From positions 5,022,001 to 5,086,000 of the forward strand of contig OZ231127.1 in the NCBI GenBank assembly GCA_965153355.1: 64,000 nucleotides of DNA, read 5' to 3'. Shown one piece after another: positions 1 to 17,224 of this stretch (its first letter is position 1; every line of letters starts with the position of its first letter). This DNA comes from Flaccisagitta enflata (lineage: Eukaryota; Chaetognatha; Sagittoidea; Aphragmophora). Below the pieces are notes generated by a model, which was not told where the DNA came from, searched no databases, and was given only the letters and a program-made list of their open reading frames with translations. Position numbers and translations under genes: made by a program.

Positions 1-167
1 GAACTATGACTTCATGACTTTGTCCCTTAAGTTTGCAGGCTGATGTATGATATCTCATCAGCTTTATTCAGATTTATTTGAGCCCATCAGCTGTCCCCAA
101 AGGGCCTCTATGATCTCCCGATCCAGCAGTGCAATGACCAAATCTTTTCTCTTCACATTTTTAGCCA

Positions 168-1640
168 CTATGACTGAAGGCTTGATCTCAAAATGATGTT
201 TTCTTTTTTAGTTATTTGCAACTTCTTCATTTGAGAAAAGCAAATATGTTTTCCCCTTATCATCTTTTGCCTTGGTTTTAAGACTAGAGAATGCCTGTAC
301 TGAAATACTGTTTTCCTCCTGGTTGTAGGATTGCACAGATCCAAGGTTCCAGCCATCTTCTTGTTATGTGATGACAAATTCCTCTTCTTCTACTGGCCAG
401 ATAAACTCTCCTTGGAGTACCTCAGTGGGGGCTCTTGACCTCTTCGCTGACTTGTTTGCTGCCTGAATACCTGCAGATTCAGAGGCAATATAGACATTCT
501 CTGTCACAACATCTTGATTTTTTTGATCAACTGCGTGTAAAGCAAGCAGATTCTCATACATGTGCTTGGCAGTGATGTTGTATTGCTCGAAATAAACAAA
601 GTCACTAGGCATCTCATGATTTTTTTTTCAACTTGACCTCCCTGCAAAGGATCTTGCTCATTTTCTTGATCCTATCATAGCATTTCTTGACTTCAGCCTG
701 AAATGAAAATGGTGCATGGTACTTGTGTTAATCCCCATTTTCCTTGCAAAGAGCAATAAGCTTGAATTTAGATTGTTTTCTTGCCAAGATGTCTGCCTCA
801 GCATCTGTCACTGACATTTGGACATCATAATATCCTTTTGAGATCTTGACCAGTCTGCCTCAATTTCGATGATTTCTTGTTGCTTTGACTTCAGCTCTTT
901 ATCTTTCAACATGTCTGCAGCATCCTTTCCAAATGCTACCTCTGAACTTGACTTGAGCACAAGTCTGTCACTGAACCTCCTTTACTTCTGACCAGTTCAG
1001 ACATGTGCCCAAAGTAATTTTACCTTGCTTTATCATCCACAGGAATTGATCTAAGTTGTTCCTCAGTGAAAATTTCAAAGAGGGTATTTAAGTGTGATTC
1101 ACCCAAGGTTCCTGCAGCTTTTTTTTGAGTATTCCTGAAATTTGGGTTAAAACTCATACTGAATTCCACGTTGCCTAGACAATGTTGCAGCAAGCTGTAT
1201 CATTAAAGCCCTCATGGCAACCTCCAGCTTTGAGACATCATACTGCTGAAGATGGTTTATAATGATTCCATCCACTCCTTTTTGTACTCCCTACTAAATC
1301 CATCGCAAAGAGCAGAGAGAGTATGCCTCTCAACTGAACTGAACTCTAAACCTGGGATGGCTTCCATCATCTGTTTGTATAGATTTTGAAAGATTGTTTA
1401 AAGTTGTAAATGATTGGGCCTTGGAGGGTCCATCATGATGCCCAAAAAGGGTTCCATGAGATGACAGCCAACTAGAATTTCAATTGTCCATTCATATTGA
1501 ACCACAGGAGAAGGCAACAAGGAACGCAAAAGCCTAGCTACTTCATTTTGATATTTGGTATCCTGCGCAAGATATGCAAGCAGACTTTCTTTTGTTTCCA
1601 GGGCCTTGAGAGAAGTCTTGCATTGGTTATCTCCATCTAT
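168..1640 (-). pseudogene. Decayed coding remnant, identity unknown
   Basis: Reading the minus strand from 1640 downwards gives stretches of protein-like sequence broken by stops and frameshifts. Fragments such as KQMMEAIPGLEFSSVERHTL and EVKKCYDRIKKMSKI, and an 82-codon open stretch at 612-364 that includes MPSDFVYFEQYNITAKHMYE, share one direction but not one frame. The pattern of open segments interrupted every 40-80 codons suggests a decayed gene or the body of an old mobile element. I do not recognise the family. No terminal repeats or target duplications were found around it, and nearby bases show no intron signals that would rescue the frame. Confidence 0.35.
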
Positions 1641-1879
1641 TTATGAATGTTTTATTACAATAGTATGCACTAGAGGCTCAGGATTACCAAAAAATACAAA
1701 AAAAAAATAAAATAATGGTCGAAATTCAGTTTTTTAGTCTGTTCGGGGGGTATTTTTCAACCAAATGAGCTCAACTCAGTTTTTTCTATTATATATCTTA
1801 GGCCTACTCACATGTTTATCCATCACACTAAGCAGTCCCATGAAAAAAGTCTGTCAGATCCAATTCTCGTACTCCCTTA

Positions 1880-2275
1880 CTAGGGCCAAATCCCCGCCTC
1901 GAGGCCCAAATCGCATCCTCGAGGTTGGGATCTGGGTCTCTTGGCTGGGATCTGGACCTCAAGAATGAGATTTGGGCCTCAAGGCTGGGATATGGCCCTC
2001 CAGACTAGGATTTGGGTCTCAAGGCTAGGACTTGGGCCTCAAGCTGGGGATTTGGCCCTGGAGACTGGAATTTGGGCTATTAGATTGGGATTCGAGGGGG
2101 AGGGACAGAGAAGGAGAAGAAGAAGAAGGAGAAGGAGAAAATTCCCTATATGTGTGAAAGCTCAGGTCATCGACCCCTTTGGTGATGCTGGCCTGCTTCC
2201 CCTTTAACTTCAACCGCAACCTACTTAGGAAGGGCACGGGAACCGCTGACCATCTAACGCTTTTGTGACTACCAG
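1880..2275 (+). mobile_element. Fold-back family III element, partial copy
   Basis: The core holds tandem ~20-bp units of the type gggcctcaaggctgggattt. It is followed by a GA-rich tract and an end sequence containing gggcacgggaaccgctgacc and ctaacgcttttgtgact. The same end occurs at 7204-7272, 29540-29580 and 40862-40917, so this is one dispersed family. The left end is not visible here. Confidence 0.6.
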
Positions 2276-2387
2276 TAAAGGCGGCTCTCGCCGACCGGAA
2301 AAAAATCGTAAAATTGTTTTTGTTTTTTTTTTAGTTCCTTTTTTTCTTCTCATTATATCTACGCACTGCTACAAGTAGGCTACAAAG

Positions 2388-3160
2388 GTGTGTGTGTGTG
2401 TGTGTGTGTGTGCGTGTGTGTGTGTGTCTGTTTGCGTCTGTGTGTGTGTGTGTGTGTCTGTGTGCGTGCTCATCCTCGCTTTCTCTGTCTCTTTCTGTCC
2501 TCTCTCTCTCTCTTTCACTCTCTGTCATGCAGGTTCCCTCTCTGGTCCTCCTTCTCTCTCTTTCTCCCTCTCTTTCTCCTCCTCCTTCTCTCCTTTTCCT
2601 CCTCCTTTCCTCCCTTCCCTCCTCCTCCTCTCTCTCTCTCTCTCTCCCATCACTCCCTTTACCTCCTTCCCCTTCCCTCCCTCTCTCTCTCCCTCCCTCT
2701 CCTCCTCTTTCTCCTTCTCCTCCCTCCTTTCTGTCACTCCCTTCCCTCCTTCCTCTCTCTCCCTCCCCCTCCCTCCCTCCCTCTATTCCCCCTCTCTCCC
2801 TCCCTGTCCCTCCCCCTCTTCCTCCCTCCCCCTCTCCCTCCCTCCATCCCTCTCTCCCTCCCTCCTTGTCCCTCCCCCTCTCTCTCCCTGTCCCTCCCCT
2901 TCTTCATCCTTCTCTCTCTCCCTCCCCCTCTCCAACCCTCCCTCCCTCCCTCTCCTATCCCCCGCTCCCTCCCTCTCTCTTCCTCCCCCCTCCCTCCCTC
3001 TCTCCCTCTCCCTCCCTCCTTCTCTCCTTCCCTCCCCCCTTTCCCCCTCCTCCCTCCTCCCTCCTTTCTTCCTCCTCCTCCCTCTCCTCCTCCCTCTCCT
3101 CCTCCCCTCCTTCCTCCTCCCCTACTCTCCTACGCCTTCCCTCCCCTCACCCTCCCCATG
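2388..3160 (+). repeat. (TG)n followed by long CT/CCT polypyrimidine tract
   Basis: About 100 bp of TG repeats give way to ~660 bp of almost pure pyrimidine built from CTCC, CCTC and CTCT words. Reading frames through it are open only because the sequence is low in complexity. Confidence 0.95.
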
Positions 3161-3559
3161 CTCTCTTCGCTGAACTCATTTGTTGTTACTTATACAAAAA
3201 TTGAGATCAATTTAAAAATATATCTTTTTAAAAATACTAAAATGCGAAAAAACAAAAAAGATTAAAAAAATCATAGCTCCTAAAGTATTGGTCACACATA
3301 GTGCTGCTTTTTGTCATCTGAAGGTAGTGAATAAGCTCTTTCTTAGCTACCCTGTACCACAATTTTCAACTCCCAGCCTTCTATGAGCCTAGCTTCCGAC
3401 ATGTAATTTACTTCAAATTGTCGCAAGTCGGTGTTTGTAAAACATTAATTCCTAAGCTCAACTCAAAAATCGAAAAACGTTTTTCGATTTTTTTTCCCAA
3501 TTACTTATTTGCAGGGGCCATATTTGTGGTCACTTAAAGGAGCAGCGAGTAGCAACTTT

Positions 3560-3740
3560 GTTCATTCATTCATCTATTCATTCATTCATTCATCTATTCA
3601 TTCATTCATTAAGAGAAAATAAGAATGAATAGTTAGAAACCGAAAGGTGTTTCTGCTTTATTGGCATCTTCATTCATTCATTCATTTATTCATTCATTCA
3701 TTCATTCATTCATTCAATCATTCATTCATTCAATCTCATG
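3560..3740 (+). repeat. (TTCA)n microsatellite, two blocks
   Basis: Tandem ttcattcattca blocks at about 3560-3610 and 3668-3735 are separated by ~60 bp of unique sequence. A similar tract occurs at 59745-59870. Confidence 0.9.
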
Positions 3741-4654
3741 TTCATCATTCTATTCTTTACCGCATTATTTGAGGAATATAACCTTTAATAGGGCTGATAG
3801 AGCTTTGAATTTGACGAAAAGTGCTTCAGATATCTCTGTTAAAGTTTGAATAAGGGCTCATTGAGCTGATAGGGCTTCACATGAATAATAATGAAGCATG
3901 AGATATTGTTCCATTTTCATTCAAATAAAAAAGATCTAGAAAAAAAGGAACAGTGGCTTTAATTTCATCGTTGATCAGAAGAAAAAAAGACGGAATGAAA
4001 ATCCGGATTATCAAAAGAAAAAAAAACGAGCTTAAGTTTTAATCTACATTTTTGTCCTTCCCTCTCATCCTCCGCACACAAGCAGGTAAAACAGAGTGAA
4101 TTGTCACACACGTACACGCTCTCTCACAGACATACACAGACAGCCAAACATTAAGTTTGTCAGACAGACAGGCAGACAGACAGACAGATAAACTGGCAGA
4201 AAAACGAAAAGGTTTTAAAGGACCTTGGAATAGTCGGAAACACATCTAAAACATTGAAAATACCTTAAAAACGCCTCTGCGACTGGCGGACGGACAGAAA
4301 GACGGATGGACCGACGGACCAACGGACCGCCGGAAAAGTGGCCAATAGAGTTGCGAAGCAAGCGACTGAAAAAGGGCGATATGATTGGAGGTGGCATATC
4401 TCACCCCAAAACCTATCATCTACCCCTAACTCCACCCTCAACCTTAAAACCAACCCTAACCCCACCCCACCCCAAGCCCTAACCCAACCTTTAACTCGAA
4501 GGTAAATGTCACCCGAAACCTATCGCGCAAATACATCGTTCAACCGAAACACCAAAGACTATTTTCCCTTTCTCCACCGCGACCAACACGAGCATAAACT
4601 GGATTTGGAAAAATTTGAGGGGTGTTTGAATATGGGCGCGTTTCTAGTCACAGA

Positions 4655-4900
4655 CAATCGCGTTTTTAGGTGCGCCATAGCACCTCTATGAGAGGCTCTG
4701 TCTGTCGGTCGGTCGGTCGGTTGGTCGGTTGGTCGGTCACGTCACGCCTGAGTTGAAAATCTCGAAAAGAGCAAATCACTGGAAATGATTCAGAAATATG
4801 CTTGGATGATTTTTAGATGCGCCATAGCATCTCTATAAGAAGCTCTGTCCGTCCGTCCGTTCATCCGTCGGTCATGCCCGGAATAAAAATTAAAATATTT
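4655..4900 (-). mobile_element. Family I hairpin ends, two partial copies
   Basis: Two truncated copies of the dispersed family start with stems aggtgc...gcacct (near 4668) and agatgc...gcatct (near 4811). Each is followed by ctctat-aag-ctctgtc and runs of GGTC/GTCC words. The stem bases differ between the copies but remain complementary. Confidence 0.65.
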
Positions 4901-4929
4901 GGAAACACAGAAAACTCATTTCGTTCATC

Positions 4930-5712
4930 ATAAATGATACTAATATATAATAAATGATATATATCATAAAGGATATATATCATACATGATATCATACATG
5001 ATATCATATATATCATATCATATATATCATATATATCATATCATATACCATACATCAAATCATATATATATATATCATATCATATATCATATATCAAATC
5101 ATATATATATCATATATCATATCATATATCATATCATATATCATATCATATATCATATCATATATCATATCATATATCATATCATATATCATAAATCATA
5201 TCATAAATCATATCATATATCATATATCATATCATATATCATATCATATATCATATCATATATCCTGTCATATATCATATCATATATCATATCATATATT
5301 ATATATATCATATCATATCATGATTGCATCATATAACATATACTATACTACATATCATATCATATTATATAATAGGCCATCATATATCCTATATCATATA
5401 TCCTATCATGTATCATATCATATATCATATCATATATCATATCATATATCATATCATATATCATATCATATATCATATCATATCACAGTACTATCATACT
5501 GCATCATATCATGATCATAAATATCATTGCTATATCATATCATATATCATATATTATATATCATGTCATATATCATATATCATGTCATATATCATATATC
5601 ATATCATATATCATATATCATATCATATATATCATATCATATATATCATATCATATATATCATATATATCATATACATCATATATATCATATATATCATA
5701 AATGATACTTAT
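4930..5712 (+). repeat. AT-rich satellite with ATATC/ATATCAT units
   Basis: Nearly 800 bp of atatcatatc and related words, with shorter and longer variants (atatatcat, ataaatcat). Almost every position can form ATATCATATGATAT-type pairing. Open frames through it are compositional artefacts. Confidence 0.95.
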
Positions 5713-5724
5713 ATATAATCAGCT

Positions 5725-6030
5725 ATGGTTAGGTCTTTATACAGCTGGGGATAGGCTTGATATGTCCGGTGATAGGTCGTGGATAGGTCTAAGAGTAGGT
5801 CTGACAGAGTTGGGGATAGGTCTGATAGAGCTGTATAGTGGTTTGATAGAGCTTAAAGAATGATAGAGCTCGTAGAGTTCGGTCTGATAGATTTCGGGAT
5901 AGGTCTTATAGAGCTAGGGATAGCTATGGAATAATAATGCCCGGCGGGATAGGTCTAATAGAGCTAGGAATGGTCTGATAGAGCTAGGGATAGGTCTGAT
6001 GGAGCTAGGGATAGCTATGAATTAATAACG
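5725..6030 (+). repeat. Degenerate minisatellite of ~20-bp 'gatagagctagggataggtc' units
   Basis: Repeated words such as tgatagagctagggatag recur about every 20-25 bp with drift. The array ends in ataacgctcggcgc, and a similar phrase (ataatgcccggcggg) occurs inside it near 5935. No coding signal. Confidence 0.75.
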
Positions 6031-6669
6031 CTCGGCGCACCGTCTTGGCCCGTGTATCCGGCCTTGTTAATGGGCCACTTGGTCGCTCACTATGCTCGTT
6101 CGCTTGAACCGCACACTCCATTTACTTGCTCTGCAGTGTTTTGCTTCGTTGCACTCGCTTCACTTGCTCACTCACTTCGCTCACTCCCTCATGAGACAGT
6201 TGAATTCATAAATGTGTGTTCATGCTGTAAACAAGCGTTCAATGTGTACAAACACGTTTTTTGTCTTCACTTAAAACACGCCCAATGCCTCCGCATTTTC
6301 TGGGAGGGACATTTTTTTATCACGGCGTTCTTTTGTTAAGATCTCAGCGGTCGGCATATGAGTGTTTCTTTAATCATTAGACATTAGGACGTGTTTCCAC
6401 TAATTCGTGTCTATTTCTCATTTCCTTGTATCACTCATCTTTAATGTTTCTATCTCTGTCTCATCAAGGGCGTGTTTCTTAAAGGATCAATGACTCAATC
6501 TTTGTCTCATTTACCTTTAATTCTCATGATTCTATCTCTATCTCATCAAGGGCGCATTTCTACTGTTTCCCAATGTTTCTATCCTTGGCTCATTTAACTT
6601 CAATCCTCACGTCTCAATCTTTGTCTCATTAACCTTTATTTCTTCTGTCTCAATCTTTGTCTCATTAAC

Positions 6670-7272
6670 CTTTTTGGGCAGCGGCCCCGAAAGGGTCGAT
6701 GACCGATGCTTTCACACATATGGGGAATTTTCCTTCCTTCCCCTCCTTCTTCTCCTTCTTCGTACTCCCCTCAAACTCTGGGTAGTCTTGAGGCCCAAAT
6801 TCCAGTCTTGAGGCTCAAAATCCCACCCTCTGAGGCTCAAATCCAAGTCTCCAGGCACAATCCTAGCCTGCACTAAATCCTAGCCTCCTGAGTAGCCCAG
6901 GATTTAGGCTTGCGCTATAATTCACCTCTGGGTGCCCAAACCTGGCTACAGGCCTGGGCCTAGCTGAGGCTCAAATCTCAGCCTCCAGTTTTGCTTAGAT
7001 TTGGGCCTGAGGCTAGGATTTGGGCCTTGAGGCCTGATTTTGGCTCGAGACTGGGATTCAGCCCTCATGGTCAATTTGGGTCAAAGATTGGGATTTGAGG
7101 GGGTACGAAGAAGGAGAAGGAGGAGGATGAGGAGGAGAAGGAATTCCTTATACGCGTGAAAAGCATAGGTCATTTGACTCTTCGGCTGCTGCCCGCTCCC
7201 CTCTTAACTTTAACTACAACCTACATGGGCAGGGCACGGGTACCGCTGACCATGTAACGCTTTTGCGACTAT
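6670..7272 (+). mobile_element. Fold-back family III element, complete-looking copy
   Basis: The left end reads ttgggcagcggccccgaaag followed by a CT-rich tract. The core is a decayed ~20-bp minisatellite of aggctcaaatcccagcctcc type in one half and its complement in the other. The right side is GA-rich and ends in gggcacgggtaccgctgacc and taacgcttttgcgactatt. The two halves are roughly inverted copies, as expected of a fold-back element. Confidence 0.7.
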
Positions 7273-7279
7273 TCATTTC

Positions 7280-8700
7280 TTTTTATCTTTGTCTCATTTC
7301 CCTTTATTTTTGTCGTCTCTATCTTTAACTCATTTAACTTTCATTCTCAAAAACGATCCATGTATGCACGTGTATGTACATGTACATGTATGTACATGTA
7401 TGTAAATGTATGAACATGTATGTACCTTTTCCTCTTTTATATAATTCTCAGTGGTCGGCATCGTCGACAAAAAGTGCATTGCTAAAATCCAAAAACCCGT
7501 TTATAAGCTTTGATTTGTGTCAATCAAAAGTATATGAATAAATAAAGATTGGGCGTTTTATCACTAGTCATAAAAAAAGCTTTCGAAGTACGTCACTTTG
7601 TGACACTATGCGGATCAATAGATCGAGAGTAAAGTCGAGATGAATTTAGCCTTGAAATGCTCCTGATTTTTTCAAAACCCATCCCCACTATTTTCATTAT
7701 GTTTTAACTTCTGCTCTAAGTGCCCGTACCTCTCTTCCAAGCATTGGATTTCGAACAATTCTGCAACAATTCAAACGAAAATCCAACGAATGCTAGTTTT
7801 TACAGACCCAAATATGAAAGCCATGTGTTTGCGTGAATGTTTTCTTGTGGTTATCTATCTATCTGTCTGTCAGAAAATTCCTTGACTACCATCATCGATT
7901 TTGCCCAGATTGGTTATGTTCAATGACGTTAAAACGCGTCATTACTTGTGCCTATGTAGTAGACTTGTAGTAGTGTGAAATTTTGATTGATGTTTGGATT
8001 GTCGCACTTAATGTTGACGAATATACACTCATATTAGATAATAAAGCATAGTACCCGCTATTGGGGCGTACCCGTCTATGAGGCACACAACTTCCTATAG
8101 CATAATAGTAAATTCTGTATTAGCAACAAGGCATATTCACAAAAAGGTACAAATTTGCATATTCCTTTGACACGTTCCTTTGATTAGCGCATGTAACGGC
8201 ATGTTCTTTGACTCATTCCTTTGACAAGCGCTCTAACAAAGCTCAACTGTAATAAGATTCAGACAGGTGGTTGGGTGAAAATTTCTTACTTACCAATTCA
8301 AATCTAGAACAAAGCAAAAGCTTTGACGGTAAGAAGATAATTAATATATTTTTCAGAGGCATAAGAATTTCATTTCACTGGGTTTTCAAAAATCAAATAC
8401 CCCTTTGAAGCAACCTTTTTCTTTCATGGTACTTGCAATTCATTTTTGTCTTCGCAAATTAAGTTTATTCATTCAATGAATTCTCAACGTACTTTTGTTC
8501 CAGAAAATTTTCAAACTGTTATGTTGTTCATATTTCTGACTGGAGCCAAAGTCGAACAAATGAGAGAATAAGGATATGTTGATGAATGATGAGTGACATA
8601 TTTTGTAAAGTGCGTTGAAAAAAAACCCAACACAATCAGCATTACGTCATGAAATACATGCATAAGATAAAAGAAAAGAATTTAGTACATGTAAGTATTG
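7280..8700. other. Intergenic stretch with no recognisable gene
   Basis: I see no open frame with protein-like composition, no RNA gene and no element ends here. A short tgtacatg-rich run lies at 7370-7430. The rest looks like unique AT-rich DNA. Confidence 0.6.
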
Positions 8701-8716
8701 CTTAGAGAGAGTTTGA

Positions 8717-8932
8717 ACAAGGCCGGATACACGGCTACCCTAGTCGCGTGCAGATGGGCAGGGGCAGTGAAGGAGAAGGTCACTGAGGCATTTGGGCGGG
8801 AGCAGTGAGCTTAAAACGCCCAAAAACGCCGAAAAAGTAAAATGGGGACCAACCGACCAACCAACCAATGGACGACCAACCAACAGACGGAAGGACAAAG
8901 CGGGGCGTAGCACGCGACTAGCAAAAAAGAGA
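8717..8932 (+). mobile_element. Family I element
   Basis: Begins caaggccggatacacggcta, continues with agtcgcgtgcagatgggcag and a run of gacc/gacgg words, and ends gtagcacgcgactag. This is the forward orientation of the dispersed family, and the left half of the terminal stem is shortened in this copy. Confidence 0.75.
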
Positions 8933-8989
8933 TTCATGCAATGACGCAATTAAAACAATTACCCATCATTCCCTTACCCTCCCTATCTA

Positions 8990-9165
8990 GATAAGGCCGA
9001 CTACCCACGTTGTATGCGAGTGGGCAAGGGCTAATATATGATTGAGAATGGCTAATTGGACACTGGAAAAAAATATCCGAAAAAGCAAGAATTGTTGTGG
9101 ACAGGCGGGCAGACCGACCGACAGACAGCATGTTACCGAGTTCCGTGCACGTGACTAAGAGAGGA
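8990..9165 (+). mobile_element. Diverged family I copy
   Basis: Reads ataaggccgactacccacgt, then gtgggcaagggc, then gaccgaccgacagac, and ends near cgtgcacgtgactaagag. Order and spacing match family I, but the sequence is well diverged. Confidence 0.5.
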
Positions 9166-9256
9166 GAGTAGAGAGAAAGGAAAAAAAAGTACAAACGAGT
9201 ATGCATCAATAACGCATGTCGGAGATGAACCTCATGACATATTCATTTCACCGAGT

Positions 9257-15463
<6,207 letters not shown>

Positions 15464-15499
15464 GATTTGCGAAACGCAGCAGAATTTCGTTTAGCGCAA

Positions 15500-16315
15500 T
15501 TTTGCTATCTTCCTTGGTCTTGGTATAGTATTAGTAAGGTGCTTAAATGCTTAGAATAAAGTCGTCTGATCGGGTAATGATTACCGGGAAATAAGTGGCC
15601 AATTGATGATGAATTTAGAGTCGGAAATCGTTGATTCATGCGGGTCACTCCCCGGACGGAGTTCTTTACTTGTGCTATCTTTGATCGGGAAAATGTTTTA
15701 TGTGATCAACTACTACTAAGCAGGAGGCAAAAAAAGATAAGATGAATAAACCGCACTCCTTTGTTGGTTGACAAAGCTGAAATTGTTTAATTCTTTTTCT
15801 AAATTATGTTATATTTCTTTCTTTCTACAATAATCCCACGTCATTCAACCGGTTCGCAAGTAAAAGCACAAGTAAAATCACTATTTCATGAAGATTACTT
15901 TAAAAGAGACTTTGTCCGCCCTCCGTCCATTGGTCTGTCCGTTGGCCCGTCTGTTGGTTCATTCGTTGGTTAGAACATACAATCTGAGATAGAGAGACAG
16001 CCTCTAGCTTGACTCTTGATCGGTACAGAAATTTTCCACAGCCCTCGCATTACGGTTGGGGGTGTAGCACACTGGAGAAAATCTAACTAAGACCAAATTA
16101 ATTCCTTGTTAGTTGAAATCGGGCTAACTATCGATCAACTGTAGAGAAGCCAAAACTGGGATTTGAAAATTCAAGGGATGACCCTATGCCCTCTGTGACT
16201 AGTGAATCATCAAATCTTCGTCTTCCTACCCCCTTCCCCCTCCCCCAAAACGAAGAGCAATATACTGGTCATCCAAATACATCGGGTTTTGATTGAAAAT
16301 ATACAGAACAAGGTC
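15500..16315. other. Upstream flank of the Munc13-family gene, no further features
   Basis: This is 5' to the start codon at 15463 on the minus strand, so it probably holds the promoter and any untranslated exon. I see no clear TATA box or other definable promoter element and no coding signal. Confidence 0.4.
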
Positions 16316-16379
16316 ATTAGACCTAAGTCGCGTGCACGCCGTGCATCGGCACTATCAAAAAAAATTAGGCAAACAATTT

Positions 16380-16715
16380 TTTTAATCGCGTGCTACGCGA
16401 CTCTATAAGCCACTTTTCGGTCGGTCGGTCGGTCGGTCGGTCGGTCGTCGGGCCCGTGAATAAAACTGTTTTAGCCGCCTTTTAAAAGTCATTTTTATTG
16501 TCTCTGAATTTAGCCGACCATGTGGGAAAATAAATATTTCAAATGTCTTAATAAAAAATTGTTTGCCTGTTCTGTCTGCCTGACTTTTTTTGGAAGTGCC
16601 GACGCACGCTGCACCAGGCCCACTCAATCTGCTTTTTACATCAGTCGTCTCTCCCGCTCCAAAATGGTTCATGATTTTAACATGCCCCCTGCCTACCCAC
16701 ACACCCTTGGTAGCT
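16380..16715 (-). mobile_element. Family I element, reverse orientation, diverged
   Basis: Starts with ttaatcgcgtgctacgcgac and a (GGTC)n run, and ends near ccctgcctacccacacaccc and ttggtagctg. This matches the reversed order of the family, with extra sequence in the middle. Confidence 0.6.
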
Positions 16716-17224
16716 GTTTATTTTACATAAGAGACAGCTTTTTTGAACTCAGCCTGGGTGTTCTTAAATTTTTGGCCATTTTCAGCCTGATATTCTCTAA
16801 AAGTGTTCTTGATTTCTTCAATGTTGATAAATATATAAATTGTATGAAAATACCTTATTTAGAACGGTTTATCTTGAACATGACTATTACTTTGGTTTTT
16901 TAAATGTAATAACTGATTTCATAACCAAACTAAAGAAATAGGTTATTTTCAAAGATAAACTACCTATATTTTTGAAAAATTTTAATAAGATTCATTTTTG
17001 ATATATGAAAAAAAACTCATGTCTCTTATAAACTGGTCTCTTATAAAATAAAAAAGTGTATAGAAAATTGACCCAAAATCTGAGATGATAAACATTTGCT
17101 TCTAAGTTTCATATTTGAGGTGATTTTTCTATGTTTCCAAACCAAAAATTTGACCACAGCAAATGATAAGTCATAGAAAATGGTAGTTTAATCAATGTTA
17201 AGCTGAACGCCAATACTTAAAAGC

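Noticed and set aside
6052-6339. 95-codon plus-strand frame
   Set aside because: It lies in gctcactcgctt-type repeats related to family IV cores, with no domain or splice context.
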